NCBI RefSeq assembly: GCF_032397745.1
Contig: NZ_CP135921.1
Location: 1,736,001-1,800,000, forward strand
DNA: 64,000 bases
Origin: Bradyrhizobium prioriisuperbiae
Lineage (GTDB): Bacteria; Pseudomonadota; Alphaproteobacteria; Rhizobiales; Xanthobacteraceae
Direction of reading: 5' to 3'
Position 1 is the stretch's first letter. The number at the start of each line of letters is the position of its first letter. The notes under the pieces were generated by a model that saw only the letters and a list, made by a program, of their open reading frames with translations, was not told the DNA's origin and searched no databases. The position numbers were made by a program, and so were the translations under genes. Of this stretch, positions 1-8,597 are shown piece by piece.

Positions 1-116
1 CACTGTTTGCACAGGCCGGTGGCTTCGAAGTGGTCGACCGTGCGTTCGATTCCGGGTTAAGGGAAGTGCTTAAAGACCTGAACGCTGCCATCTGGGACGG
101 CGGCAGGGTCGCATAA
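1..116 (+). CDS. C-terminal end of an upstream protein, probably HsdR (partial)
   Basis: An open frame enters from the left edge and ends at a TAA at 114-116, giving about 37 C-terminal residues (…AGGFEVVDRAFDSG…LKDLNAAIWDGGRVA). It stops 10 bases before hsdM and reads in the same direction. Restriction subunits commonly precede hsdM-hsdS in type I loci, so this is probably the end of hsdR. That assignment rests on position only; the visible residues carry no diagnostic motif. Confidence 0.45.
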   Translation, partial: LFAQAGGFEVVDRAFDSGLREVLKDLNAAIWDGGRVA

Positions 117-126
117 CGAAAGAACC

Positions 127-1617
127 GTGATGAACCCGTCCGCTGATCTCGTGAACAAGCTCTGGCGTCTTTGCTCGCTGCTCCGCAAGGACGGGGTGAC
201 GTACCAGCAGTATGTCACCGAGCTCACCTACCTGCTATTCCTCAAAATGGCGTCCGAACAGAAGGACGAAAGCCGCATTCCGGAGCAGTACCGTTGGAGC
301 GCGCTGAAAGGCGCGAGCGAGACCGAGGTGCTGCAGCGCTACAAGCAGGGGCTGATCGACCTGGGTGACGGAACCAAGGTCGCTGATCGCTCGGTGGTGG
401 CGATTTTCCAGAATGCGGCGACGATCGTCCGCGAGCCGGCGAACCTGCGTAAGCTGATCGACGCCATCGATGGCCTGCACTGGTTCACCGAAGAGCGCGA
501 CGCGTTCGGCGACGCCTATGAGGGCCTGCTGCAGAAAATGGCCGAAGAGACCAAGCGCGGCGCTGGCCAATACTTCACGCCACGTGCCCTGATCCAGGTG
601 ATGGTTCGCCTGATGCAGCCCAAACCGGGTGAAGTGATCCAGGACCCGGCAGCCGGCACCGGCGGCTTCCTGATCGCAGCCAACAGCCTCATGAAGGTGG
701 CAACCGACGACTATTTCGAGCTCTCGCCTAAGAAGCAGACATTCCAGCTCCAACAGGCGCTTCGCGGAATCGAGAACGTGCCCGACACCTTTCGCCTGCT
801 GCTGATGAATCTGCACCTGCACGCGATTGACCCGGACAATCTTGATCTTGCCGACACGCTGAGCCCGGCGGGAGCGCGACCGCAGTTTAAAAACGCCGAC
901 CTGATCCTCACCAATCCGCCCTTTGGCCCCGCTGGCGGCCCGCCGACTCGCGACGATCTGACGATTGCCGACCGGGTCTCGTCCTATCAGCTTCCCTTCG
1001 TCGAGCACTGCATCCGTGCGCTGAAGCTTGGCGGACGCGCAGCAGTGATCGTGCCGGACAACGTGCTGTTCGACGACGGGCGCGGTAAGCTGCTTCGCCA
1101 GCGGCTGATGAGCTGGTGCAATCTCCACACCATCCTGCGCCTGCCGATCGGCCTATTTTATGCCCAAGGCGTGAAAACCAATGTGCTGTTCTTCACCCGT
1201 GCCAACGAAGAAGCGCCGGCGGAGGACACCACGAAGGAGGTGTGGATTTATGATGCCCGCTCGGGCGCGCCCCAGTATGGCAAGACAAACCCGTTCAAGG
1301 CCGCTGATCTCGACGACTTTGCCGCCGCTTACGGCGACGATCCGCGCGCCGCCGCTCCACGCATCGACCAGGGCGAGGAAGGCCGCTTCCGCCGCTTCAC
1401 GCGCGCAGAGATCGCTACACGCGGCGACAATCTCGATATTAGCTGGCTGAAAGACACCAGCGCTGAGGCCGAGGATGGCCTCGATACGCCGGAAGACATC
1501 GCAGCGGCAATCGAGGGGCATCTGAAGTTGGCGCTGGAGGAAATTGGCGCGCTAGTGAGTGAGCTGGAGAGCGAGAGCACTGGAGTGAGGGTGGAGACCG
1601 CGGAGGCGGCAGAGTGA
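127..1617 (+). CDS. hsdM: Type I restriction-modification system, DNA methyltransferase subunit HsdM
   Basis: This is the N6-adenine methyltransferase subunit of a type I restriction-modification complex; with HsdS it methylates the recognition site and protects host DNA. An N-terminal helical HsdM_N region (about residues 1-130) precedes the catalytic domain. The SAM-binding motif DPAAGTGG is at about 173-180 and the catalytic NPPF at about 263-266. At 496 residues it is normal for the family. The start can be GTG 127 or the adjacent ATG 130. Its TGA stop overlaps the hsdS ATG by one base (TGATG), which points to translational coupling. Nothing looks damaged, so methylation should be functional if HsdS is. 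Confidence 0.95.
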   Translation: MMNPSADLVNKLWRLCSLLRKDGVTYQQYVTELTYLLFLKMASEQKDESRIPEQYRWSALKGASETEVLQRYKQGLIDLGDGTKVADRSVVAIFQNAATIVREPANLRKLIDAIDGLHWFTEERDAFGDAYEGLLQKMAEETKRGAGQYFTPRALIQVMVRLMQPKPGEVIQDPAAGTGGFLIAANSLMKVATDDYFELSPKKQTFQLQQALRGIENVPDTFRLLLMNLHLHAIDPDNLDLADTLSPAGARPQFKNADLILTNPPFGPAGGPPTRDDLTIADRVSSYQLPFVEHCIRALKLGGRAAVIVPDNVLFDDGRGKLLRQRLMSWCNLHTILRLPIGLFYAQGVKTNVLFFTRANEEAPAEDTTKEVWIYDARSGAPQYGKTNPFKAADLDDFAAAYGDDPRAAAPRIDQGEEGRFRRFTRAEIATRGDNLDISWLKDTSAEAEDGLDTPEDIAAAIEGHLKLALEEIGALVSELESESTGVRVETAEAAE

Positions 1618-3098
1618 TGCTACCGAGCGGTTGGGTTCAAACTGCGCTAGGTGACCTTTTATATAAGGTCGAGGCCGGCAAAAACATGCGCTGCGAGGAA
1701 CGCCCGCCACGCGGGGGCGAGCTAGGAGTGGTGAAAGTGAGTGCCGTAACCTGGGGGCGCTTCGATGCTAGTCAATCGAAGACCTTGCCGCCAGAATACA
1801 GGCCACCAGAACAGGCAAGAATCCATGCGGGCGATCTCTTATTTTCCCGTGCCAATACGCTAGAACTTGTTGGCGCGGTGGTTTTGGTCGAAACCGAGCC
1901 TGACGGATTGTTTCTCAGCGACAAAATTCTTCGCCTCGTCGTGAACGAGGATACAAAGAAGTGGGTATTATTGGTTTTGCGATCCGCGGTCGCGCGGAAA
2001 CAAATCGAAGAACTGGCAACGGGCAACCAGTTTTCAATGCGCAACATCAGTCAGGATGCCCTGCGTCGTATTAAACATCCGCTCCCTCCTGCGGCCGAAC
2101 AGCGACGCATCGTCACCAAGCTGGACAAGCTGACCGCGCACATCGCTCGCGCTCGGACGGAGCTGGATTGGGTACCGATGTTGGCGGATCGCGAGCGGCT
2201 AACAATTTTGCGCGCTGGAGTTACAGGCGACCTGACGGACAAGTGGCGTGAACGTGCGCAAACAGAGTCGGTCGCTCATTTGCTCACACGAGTAGCTGCA
2301 CCCGAGCAAGGACGCGGCGGACGTGAAGCGACTGACAAGCTTATACCCGGCACCGCAGGACTGGCCGTGAATGATCCAGGCACCGTCCTCCCAGCGGGAT
2401 GGCAATGGGTTCCCCTCCTGCGACTGGCGAAGCAAGAGACTGGACACACCCCAAGCCGTTCACGTTCTGACTATTGGAATGGCGGCATTCCCTGGATTGG
2501 AATCCGCGATGCTGGTGCACATCATGGACGTTCTATTGGTGAGACAATGCAGACGATTTCAGACGCTGGACTCGCGAACTCATCGGCTCGGCTATTGCCG
2601 ACTGGCACCGTCTGCCTCTCTCGCACAGCATCCGTCGGCTATGTGACAATGATGTCGCGGCCGATGGCAACAAGCCAGGATTTCGCCACTTGGACCTGTA
2701 CAGAAGCATTGTTGCCGGAATATCTCATGTTCGCGCTGATGGCTGAAGGTGACAACATCCGAAAATTCGGCATGGGGTCGACGCACACCACGATCTACTT
2801 TCCAGAGGTACGTGCTTTCCACATCGCCTTGCCGCCGATGGAAGAGCAGCGAGAGATTGTTAAACGCATTAGATCGGCGCTCGCTCACGCCGACCGCCTT
2901 GAAGCCGAAGCCGCCCGCACCAGCGCGCTGCTCGACCGGCTAGAGTCCATCATCCTTGCCAAGGCGTTCCGGGGCGAGCTGGTGCCGCAGGATCCGAACG
3001 ACGAGCCCGCCAGCGTGCTGCTCGAGCGTATCCGCACCCCGCGCGCATCCGCACCTGCATCGAAGCGCGGCCACCGTACTGCTGCTGCCCAAGCATGA
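1617..3098 (+). CDS. hsdS: Type I restriction-modification system, specificity subunit HsdS
   Basis: This is the DNA-recognition subunit of the type I system and sets the bipartite target sequence. The 493-residue protein has two halves: target-recognition domain 1 (about 5-165), a conserved helical spacer (EQRRIVTKLDKLTAHIARAR, about 165-230), target-recognition domain 2 (about 245-400), and a second spacer (EEQREIVKRI…LLDRLESIILAKAFRGEL). This two-TRD architecture is standard. The codon use of the TRD portions (for example 1620-2000) is more AT-rich than hsdM, as is usual for TRDs exchanged by recombination. ATG 1617 overlaps the hsdM stop; GTG 1614 is an alternative start. Confidence 0.93.
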   Translation: MLPSGWVQTALGDLLYKVEAGKNMRCEERPPRGGELGVVKVSAVTWGRFDASQSKTLPPEYRPPEQARIHAGDLLFSRANTLELVGAVVLVETEPDGLFLSDKILRLVVNEDTKKWVLLVLRSAVARKQIEELATGNQFSMRNISQDALRRIKHPLPPAAEQRRIVTKLDKLTAHIARARTELDWVPMLADRERLTILRAGVTGDLTDKWRERAQTESVAHLLTRVAAPEQGRGGREATDKLIPGTAGLAVNDPGTVLPAGWQWVPLLRLAKQETGHTPSRSRSDYWNGGIPWIGIRDAGAHHGRSIGETMQTISDAGLANSSARLLPTGTVCLSRTASVGYVTMMSRPMATSQDFATWTCTEALLPEYLMFALMAEGDNIRKFGMGSTHTTIYFPEVRAFHIALPPMEEQREIVKRIRSALAHADRLEAEAARTSALLDRLESIILAKAFRGELVPQDPNDEPASVLLERIRTPRASAPASKRGHRTAAAQA

Positions 3099-3111
3099 TC
3101 CGGCTGACGGC

Positions 3112-4022
3112 ATGAGTATTCCCGATTATCAGGCGCTGATGCTCCCCGTGCTTCGCCTCGCCGCGGCGGGCGAGACACGGGTACCCGACGTAGCCGACGC
3201 GATCGCCGACCAGCTCGGCCTCAGCGACGCCGAGCGCGCGGAGATGCTGCCCAGCGGCTGCTGCACAACCGCGTCCATTGGGCCAAGTTCTATATGAGCA
3301 AGGCCGGTCTCATCGACAGCCCCTCGTGTGGGCGCTTCACGGCCAGCGATGCAGGTAAAGCACTCCTGCAGTCGAATCCGCCCGCAATCGATGTGGACGT
3401 GTTGATGCGTTACCCGGCCTTCGTCCAGTTCTACAAGGCAAACGGCGCCTCGTCGTCGGATCAGACCTCTGCTGCCAAAGCAAGCGCGGACAATCCGGCA
3501 ACCCCGGAAGAACAGATCGACGCGGCGCAAGCGATATTGCACGCCGCGCTCAAGACCGATCTGCTCCAGCGCATCCTGGCTCAGAGCCCCACTTTTTTCG
3601 AACGCGCGATCGTCGATCTCCTGATTGCCATGGGTTATGGCGGAAGCCACGAGGACGCCGCACGACGCCTTGGCCGCAGCGGCGATAACGGCGTGGACGG
3701 TGTGATCGACGAAGACCGCCTCGGCCTCGACCGCATCTATGTCCAGGCCAAGCGCTATGCGCCGCATGTCAGCGTCGGCCGGCCCGAAGTGCAGGGATTC
3801 GTCGGCAGCCTTGTCGGGCTCGGCGCCGGCAAAGGCGTGTTCGTTACCACTTCTATCTTCAGCGCGCCCGCGGCCGATTTCGTTCGGCACCTACCCCAGC
3901 GCATTATCCTAGTCGACGGTGATCGCCTGGCCGAGCTGATGATCGAGCACGGCGTCGGCGTGCGCGTGAGCCGCGCCGTAGAAGTGAAGCGAATCGACGA
4001 GGATTTCTTTGTCGAAGAATAA
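3112..4022 (+). pseudogene. mrr: Mrr-family restriction endonuclease, frameshifted
   Basis: Mrr is a type IV-like restriction enzyme that cuts modified DNA. The N-terminal winged-helix part starts at ATG 3112 (MSIPDYQALMLPVLRLAAAG) and runs in frame to about 3255 (…RAEMLPSG). The rest, from about 3256 (RLLHNRVHWAKFYMSKAGL), lies in another frame and runs to 4022. The catalytic half is intact by eye: the Mrr_cat core has FFERAIVDLLIAMGYGG, then DNGVDGVID and IYVQAKRY, giving the D…QAK active-site pattern. The frames meet at CCCAGCGGCTG, where family members read LPSGRQ-x-LLHNR, so a few bases seem to be missing. The distal frame could still be expressed from ATG 3294, which overlaps the upstream stop (ATGA), but would lack the DNA-binding N-terminus. 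Confidence 0.82.
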
Positions 4023-4182
4023 ATGTTGCGCACCGCAACTGAAGAAAACGCCATTACCCGCTCCGAACAGCGCGCGCACGGATAAAATATTTCGGTGAAT
4101 AACACGATACCGATGAGAAGCTGAAATATTCGAGGCGGAGCATCGAAGACGCACCATCCAGGTGCTCTCAAAGAGGTTCCTG

Positions 4183-5031
4183 ATGTTGAAACCACTCAAT
4201 GCGGAGCGCTTCTCCAAGCCATCATCAGAATTCGCTCCTGGCCCTGCTCCACAACTCAACTGGATCGACATCGACAAACTGGTGATCGATCACCAGTATC
4301 AACGTGGCATCAGTCGGCGCGGGGCAATCAATATCGCGCATATTGCCGATCAGTTCGACTGGTCAAAATTCGCCCCCGTTATCGTCGCACCGGTCGAGGG
4401 AGGACACTTCGCCGTCGTCGACGGCCAGCATCGAACAACCGCGGCCATGCTCCGCGGACTGTCCCAGGTGCCATGCCAGATCGTGCAGGCAGATCGCGCA
4501 AAGCAAGCCGCAGCTTATGCCGCGGTCAACGGCAACGTGACGAAAACGACTTATACGCAGCTCTTCCATGCCCGCTTGGCATCGGGCGAACAAAGAAGCC
4601 AGGCGATTGCCGAGGTTTGCGCCGCGGCTGACGTTGTTGTGCTGCGCACGAACACGACCCTGTCCAACATGAAAGTCGGTGAGACAAGCGCCGTGAATGC
4701 GCTGTTCAAATGCTACGAAGTCTACGGATATCAAACCCTGCTGTCCGCGCTGCGGTGCATTACACGAACGGCGGACGGCAATGCGGGCTATCTTCGGTCC
4801 ACGGTGATCGAGGCCATTTGTATCGTCCTGCACAAGCACCCCGAGTGGCAGGCCGATGAGGAGACTTTATTGAAGTATATGGGGAAGTTCAGCTTCCCCG
4901 ACGCATGGGGCGCAATCGTCGCCGGCCGAGATCAGATCTTCCCCAACACGGCCAAGTCCGACATGGCCGAGCGACTGGAGAAGCACCTTTCGCGCAGGTA
5001 TTCTCACAACAGCAAGGCCCAAGCGGCTTAG
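4183..5031 (+). CDS. Stand-alone ParB/Srx-like domain protein
   Basis: This 282-residue protein has a ParB-type N-terminal fold at about 25-115, with the signature VDGQHRTTAAML at about 79-90 (the D-G-Q-H-R box used for CTP/phosphoryl chemistry in ParB-like proteins). The remainder is helical and I do not recognise it. There is no ParA partner and no obvious helix-turn-helix, so it is unlikely to be a partition protein; stand-alone ParB-like proteins are common next to restriction and defence genes. ATG 4183 is preferred over GTG 4162 because AGAGG at 4172-4176 is well spaced. A weak inverted repeat (AATATTTC 4086-4093 / GAAATATT 4123-4130) lies upstream. Its role here is unknown. Confidence 0.75.
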   Translation: MLKPLNAERFSKPSSEFAPGPAPQLNWIDIDKLVIDHQYQRGISRRGAINIAHIADQFDWSKFAPVIVAPVEGGHFAVVDGQHRTTAAMLRGLSQVPCQIVQADRAKQAAAYAAVNGNVTKTTYTQLFHARLASGEQRSQAIAEVCAAADVVVLRTNTTLSNMKVGETSAVNALFKCYEVYGYQTLLSALRCITRTADGNAGYLRSTVIEAICIVLHKHPEWQADEETLLKYMGKFSFPDAWGAIVAGRDQIFPNTAKSDMAERLEKHLSRRYSHNSKAQAA

Positions 5032-5112
5032 GATTCGGGATGATGGCCCCTCCGCCGAGAGCGGCGGAGGGTTGGTCACGCTACCTACTGGATCGCGCCT
5101 TGTGTTCGCAAC

Positions 5113-5144
5113 ATAATCTTGCTTTTTAAGTTTTGCAAGATTAT
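5113..5144. promoter_or_regulatory. Perfect 10-bp inverted repeat, probable operator of the XRE-ImmA gene
   Basis: ATAATCTTGC at 5113-5122 and GCAAGATTAT at 5135-5144 are perfect inverted repeats with a 12-bp AT-rich spacer. They lie 22 bp before the ATG of the XRE-type regulator and just ahead of its Shine-Dalgarno (GGAGG, about 5156-5160). XRE proteins bind such palindromes as dimers, so autoregulation is a natural reading. This is inferred from position and symmetry. Confidence 0.7.
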
Positions 5145-5166
5145 ATCTATTCGACGGAGGCCTGCC

Positions 5167-6273
5167 ATGGCGAATTTCATCGGAGGGCGTATCAAGGCCC
5201 TGCGCGAGGAGCGAAGCCTCTCGCAGGACGATCTCGCGCGCCTGTTCGGTTTCAAGGACCGTCAAACAGTTTCGGCGATCGAAACTGGCGAACGGCGCGT
5301 GACCGCCGAGGAGCTGGTCATTGCCGTCCAGAAGCTCGGAGCTCCTCTCGACTATTTCACCGATCCGTTTCTGCTCGTCGACGAAGGGCGCTTCTCCTGG
5401 CGGCGCCAAGCCGATGTCGGGCCGCAGCACCTGAAAGCCTATGAGCGCAGCGCCGGACGCTGGATCGCGGCCTTTCGCGTCATCGCTCCCCAGGTCGGCC
5501 GAACGGCACCGTTGCTGCGCAAATCGCTCGCGATCACGCGTCACCAGCGCTTCGAGGACGTCATGGACGCCGGCGATCGATTTGCCGACGAGCTGAAACT
5601 CGGCGAGGTGCCGGCACGGCGCCTTGTCGAGGTGATGGAACAACACCTCAGCATCCTCGTGCTCATGGTGGACGCGGTGCAAGGAATTTCCGGCGCCGCG
5701 TGCCGCTTGCCGGAACTGGATGTCGTGCTGATCAATCGCCATGAAGTCATCGGGCGTCGCAATTTCGACCTGGCCCATGAGCTTTTTCATATCCTCACCT
5801 GGGATTCCATGCCGCCCGAACATGCGGAAGACGCGCTGGAAACCGGCGGCAACCGCGTCGAGCAGCTCGCCAACATCTTTGCATCAGCGGTCCTCATGCC
5901 AACGCCGGTACTCGATCGGTTCGGTGACTGGTCCGATCTCGCCGAGGACGACCTGATCGATCGATTGAACAGCGCTGCGCACGCGCTTCAGGTGACGTCC
6001 TCGGCGCTGAAATGGCGGCTTGTTGCTGTCGGCCGATTGAAGCCGACCATGGCAAAGGCCATTCCGGACGCGGCTCTGCGCAACAATGGACGCGACGCCG
6101 CCCCGACCACGCCGCCTCCCCTGTACTCCAAACCATTCATGCAGGTGATCGCCCTGGCGATCGAACAGGGACGCGTATCGGAGCGGCGGGCAGCGGGACT
6201 GCTCGACCTGACGATGGACGATCTTGCCGACCTGTTCGCGACCCACGGGGTGCCGTCCCCGCTCGCGCTGTGA
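5167..6273 (+). CDS. XRE-family regulator fused to ImmA/IrrE metallopeptidase domain
   Basis: This 368-residue protein has an N-terminal lambda-repressor-like helix-turn-helix (about 5-65: IKALREERSLSQDDLARLFG) and a C-terminal ImmA/IrrE-type gluzincin domain with HELFH at 204-208. The downstream EQLANIFASAVLMP (about 232-245) supplies the third metal ligand typical of the family. In characterised relatives this peptidase cleaves a repressor in response to stress or to excision of an element. The start at ATG 5167 is set by GGAGG just upstream; an upstream in-frame start at 5119 would lie inside the palindrome. The PIN gene begins 6 bases after the stop, so the two are co-transcribed. Together they resemble the predicted antitoxin (COG2856-like) plus PIN toxin pairs. 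Confidence 0.9.
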   Translation: MANFIGGRIKALREERSLSQDDLARLFGFKDRQTVSAIETGERRVTAEELVIAVQKLGAPLDYFTDPFLLVDEGRFSWRRQADVGPQHLKAYERSAGRWIAAFRVIAPQVGRTAPLLRKSLAITRHQRFEDVMDAGDRFADELKLGEVPARRLVEVMEQHLSILVLMVDAVQGISGAACRLPELDVVLINRHEVIGRRNFDLAHELFHILTWDSMPPEHAEDALETGGNRVEQLANIFASAVLMPTPVLDRFGDWSDLAEDDLIDRLNSAAHALQVTSSALKWRLVAVGRLKPTMAKAIPDAALRNNGRDAAPTTPPPLYSKPFMQVIALAIEQGRVSERRAAGLLDLTMDDLADLFATHGVPSPLAL

Positions 6274-6279
6274 GGCGTC

Positions 6280-6795
6280 ATGGCGCGGCACCGCGGTCCG
6301 GTCCTCGTCGATACCAACGCGATCCTGGAGTGCCACCGGGTTGGGGCGTGGCGCGCCCTGTCGAATGGCTACAGCCTCGAGACCGTCGAGGATTGCGTCA
6401 TCGAGACCCAGACGGGTTTCCAGCGGCGCCGGCCGGAATTGCAGATCGACGCCGGACAGCTTCGCGCCTCACTCAAGGCGGTCCACGCGATCAACGATGC
6501 GCAACGCGCCGTGGTGGCGGTGCAGGCACCCGATATTGCACTGGATCTGGGTGAACAATCGTTGTGGGCTCATGCCCTCACACGCAGCGACGCGTGGGTG
6601 TTGTGCGGTCCTGACAGAGCCAGCATGCGCTTCGGTGTCCGGCTTGGACTGAGGGGGCGATTGATCGCCCTGGAGACGCTGCTGAGCGGCGCCGGGCATC
6701 GGCCGAAAGATGCACTCAAGCCGGCCTACACGACGAAGTGGCTCAACAAAACTCTCGAAGAGCTGTTCCTTTCGGAAGGATTCGGCCGATCATAA
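6280..6795 (+). CDS. PIN-domain protein, probable ribonuclease toxin partner
   Basis: This 171-residue protein has PIN-nuclease features: VLVDTNAI with D11, IET with E42, DLGEQSLWAHAL at about 89-100 (the usual D-x-G-E segment), and SDAWVL with D104. These acidic residues would bind metal for RNA cleavage. The gene follows the XRE-ImmA gene by 6 bases and uses the GAGG that overlaps that gene's stop as its ribosome-binding site. The pairing suggests a toxin controlled by the upstream regulator, as predicted for other PIN/ImmA-IrrE gene pairs. It could instead be a regulated stress ribonuclease with no toxin role. Confidence 0.75.
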   Translation: MARHRGPVLVDTNAILECHRVGAWRALSNGYSLETVEDCVIETQTGFQRRRPELQIDAGQLRASLKAVHAINDAQRAVVAVQAPDIALDLGEQSLWAHALTRSDAWVLCGPDRASMRFGVRLGLRGRLIALETLLSGAGHRPKDALKPAYTTKWLNKTLEELFLSEGFGRS

Positions 6796-6872
6796 TATAA
6801 TCCTCGATATTCCTGCCCTTCCGACCGCCGTCGAACAGACCCGATCACAGATGCTACCCCCGCGAGCCTCCT

Positions 6873-8003
6873 TTGAGCGAATATCAGTATTACGAATTCC
6901 AGGCGGTCGACCGGCCGCTTACCGAGGCGGACCGCGCGGAGCTGAGGAAGCTGTCGAGCCGGGCGCGGATCACGGCCACGAGTTTCACCAACGACTATCA
7001 GTGGGGCGACTTCAAGGGCGATCCGGCCAAGCTCATGGCGCGCTGGTTCGACCTGCATCTGTACGTGGCGAACTGGGGCAGCCATCGGCTGATGATCCGC
7101 CTGCCGCTGCGGTTGGTCGACCGGCGGCATCTCGACGACCTGCTCCGCGGCGTCGACGGCGCCACGCTGACGGCGGCCGGCGAGCATCTGGTGCTCGACA
7201 TCATCCGCGAAGAGGTGGAGTCCGACGAGGAATGGGACGACGGCGCGGGCTGGCTTGCCGCGCTGGCGCCGCTGCGCACCGCGGTGCTCAGCGGGGACCT
7301 GCGGCTGTTCTATCTGCTGTGGCTGATGGCGGTGGAGGACGGCACGATTGCCGACGATGTGCCGGAGCCGCTGCCGGGGATCGGCCCGATGACCGGAGCG
7401 CTCGATGCGCTTGCGGACTTCCTCGGCATCGCCCAGGACCTGATCGACGTGGTGACCGAGGGCGGCGTCGGCCCGGCGGACGACGCAATGCCGCAAGCCT
7501 CCGTGCGAAAGCTGATCGCCGGCCTCTCCGACAACGACAAGACCAGCCTCCTTGCGCGCGTGTTCGCCGGCGAGCCGCATGTGGCGAGCGAACTGCGGGC
7601 CCTGCTCCGCAAACGACAAACGCCCCGCCCGCCCGCGGCGCGGGCGCGCACGGCCGGCGAGCTGCGGGCGGGCGCCGACGCCATGCACGAGGCGCGCGAG
7701 CAGCAGCGAAAGGAACAACGAGCGACCGAGGAGAGGCGGCAGGCCGCGGCGCAGGCCCGCGCCGAACGGACGCGGCTCGATGCCATCCGCACACGCGGCG
7801 AAGCAGCCTGGCACGAGGTGGAGACCGAGATCCAGCGCAGCAACGCCGGGGCTTATGCGCGGGCCGCAAACCTGCTGCGCGACCTCAAGGCGATCGCGGA
7901 GGCGGACGGCACGGCCACTGATTTCAGCCGGCGCCTGAGCGCGCTCCGCACGCGCCACGCACGCAAGGAGCGGTTCATCGCGCGATTGGCGGAGCTGGGA
8001 TAG
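6873..8003 (+). CDS. Conserved hypothetical protein, 376 aa
   Basis: I do not assign this protein to a named family. It starts at TTG (MSEYQYYEFQAVDRPLTEAD); no in-frame ATG or clear Shine-Dalgarno is nearby. The N-terminal two-thirds is globular and rich in W, Y and acidic residues. Residues from about 245 to 330 are rich in A, R and E (…KEQRATEERRQAAAQARAERTR) and look like a long charged helix or coiled coil. There is no signal peptide or membrane segment. It lies 77 bases after the PIN gene in the same direction, so it may belong to that operon. My impression that it is conserved in rhizobia is from memory and unchecked. Confidence 0.7.
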   Translation: MSEYQYYEFQAVDRPLTEADRAELRKLSSRARITATSFTNDYQWGDFKGDPAKLMARWFDLHLYVANWGSHRLMIRLPLRLVDRRHLDDLLRGVDGATLTAAGEHLVLDIIREEVESDEEWDDGAGWLAALAPLRTAVLSGDLRLFYLLWLMAVEDGTIADDVPEPLPGIGPMTGALDALADFLGIAQDLIDVVTEGGVGPADDAMPQASVRKLIAGLSDNDKTSLLARVFAGEPHVASELRALLRKRQTPRPPAARARTAGELRAGADAMHEAREQQRKEQRATEERRQAAAQARAERTRLDAIRTRGEAAWHEVETEIQRSNAGAYARAANLLRDLKAIAEADGTATDFSRRLSALRTRHARKERFIARLAELG

Positions 8004-8116
8004 CGTGACGGAGTCGATGGCTGGCTTGCTTCGCTGTTGCGCGCGAGAGCCGTCGGCGTGATGCTGCGTTATGATGGGGTATCGCTGACATCATCATCGC
8101 TGCGGAGGTTTCCATC

Positions 8117-8329
8117 ATGCAACGCCGAGATCTCGCCGAGGGCCCCACCTTCCTGGTCTGGGTGCGCGGGCTTACCGGCCCGCAGCCGCAGCTGTGGGGC
8201 GAGGATGCGTTTTACGGGCCGGTGGCGGAGCGCGAGCGGGTGGTGCTGGCGGTGCGGGCGCTGCGGCGGGAGGAAGCGGGGATGCCGCTGCGGGAGCTGG
8301 CGGCGAGGTATCCGGCGCCGGAGGGGTGA
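8117..8329 (+). CDS. Small hypothetical protein, 70 aa
   Basis: A 70-residue frame starts at ATG 8117 behind GGAGG at about 8104-8108, an unusually good ribosome-binding site for such a short gene. The product (MQRRDLAEGPTFLVWVRGL…) is soluble-looking, rich in R, E and P, and has no recognised domain. A compact first half with several aromatics (FLVWVRGL, DAFYGPV) suggests a real folded peptide. Function unknown. Confidence 0.6.
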   Translation: MQRRDLAEGPTFLVWVRGLTGPQPQLWGEDAFYGPVAERERVVLAVRALRREEAGMPLRELAARYPAPEG

Positions 8330-8373
8330 TGGGGGGTGGCGCTGAAAATGGCGAGGCGCCTCGCAACACTCTG

Positions 8374-8546
8374 CTGTCATCGCCCGGCCTCGACCGGGCG
8401 ATCCAGTACCCGGGGTGCGGATGGTGTGAGCGATGAGCTGGTGGCCACCGCGTCCGACGCTATCGTTCAACCACTGACCGCGCTGCCTACTGGGTCCAGC
8501 GACTCGGCTCCGCCGAGTCGCAGAGGTCGAGCCGGACGACGACACT
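8374..8546. repeat. Composite palindromic repeat (REP pair) with a nested second palindrome
   Basis: The left unit is TCATCGCCCGGCCTCGACCGGGCGATCC around 8378-8405 (stem ATCGCCCGG/CCGGGCGAT, 8379-8402). The right unit begins TACTGGGTCC (about 8488-8497) and ends GGACGACGACACTGAGAG (about 8532-8549), the inverted partner found at other sites here. The right unit is interrupted by a perfect 10-bp-arm hairpin, GCGACTCGGC (8499-8508), loop TCC, GCCGAGTCGC (8512-8521), a separate repeat family. This fills the 8330-8597 spacer; I see no gene in it. Confidence 0.75.
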
Positions 8547-8597
8547 GAGAGTATCGAAGCGCTTCGGCTCCCACTGGCGCCACACACGCCACTCCCC

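Noticed and set aside
235..1128. Long open frame antisense to hsdM
   Set aside because: High-GC antisense frame without a ribosome-binding site; hsdM has complete family motifs on the + strand.
4183..5031. Partition parB gene
   Set aside because: No parA neighbour, no parS-like sites noticed and no central helix-turn-helix; only the ParB-type N-terminal box is present.
1..8003. Prophage as source of the defence-like block
   Set aside because: No integrase, structural, lysis or packaging genes are present.
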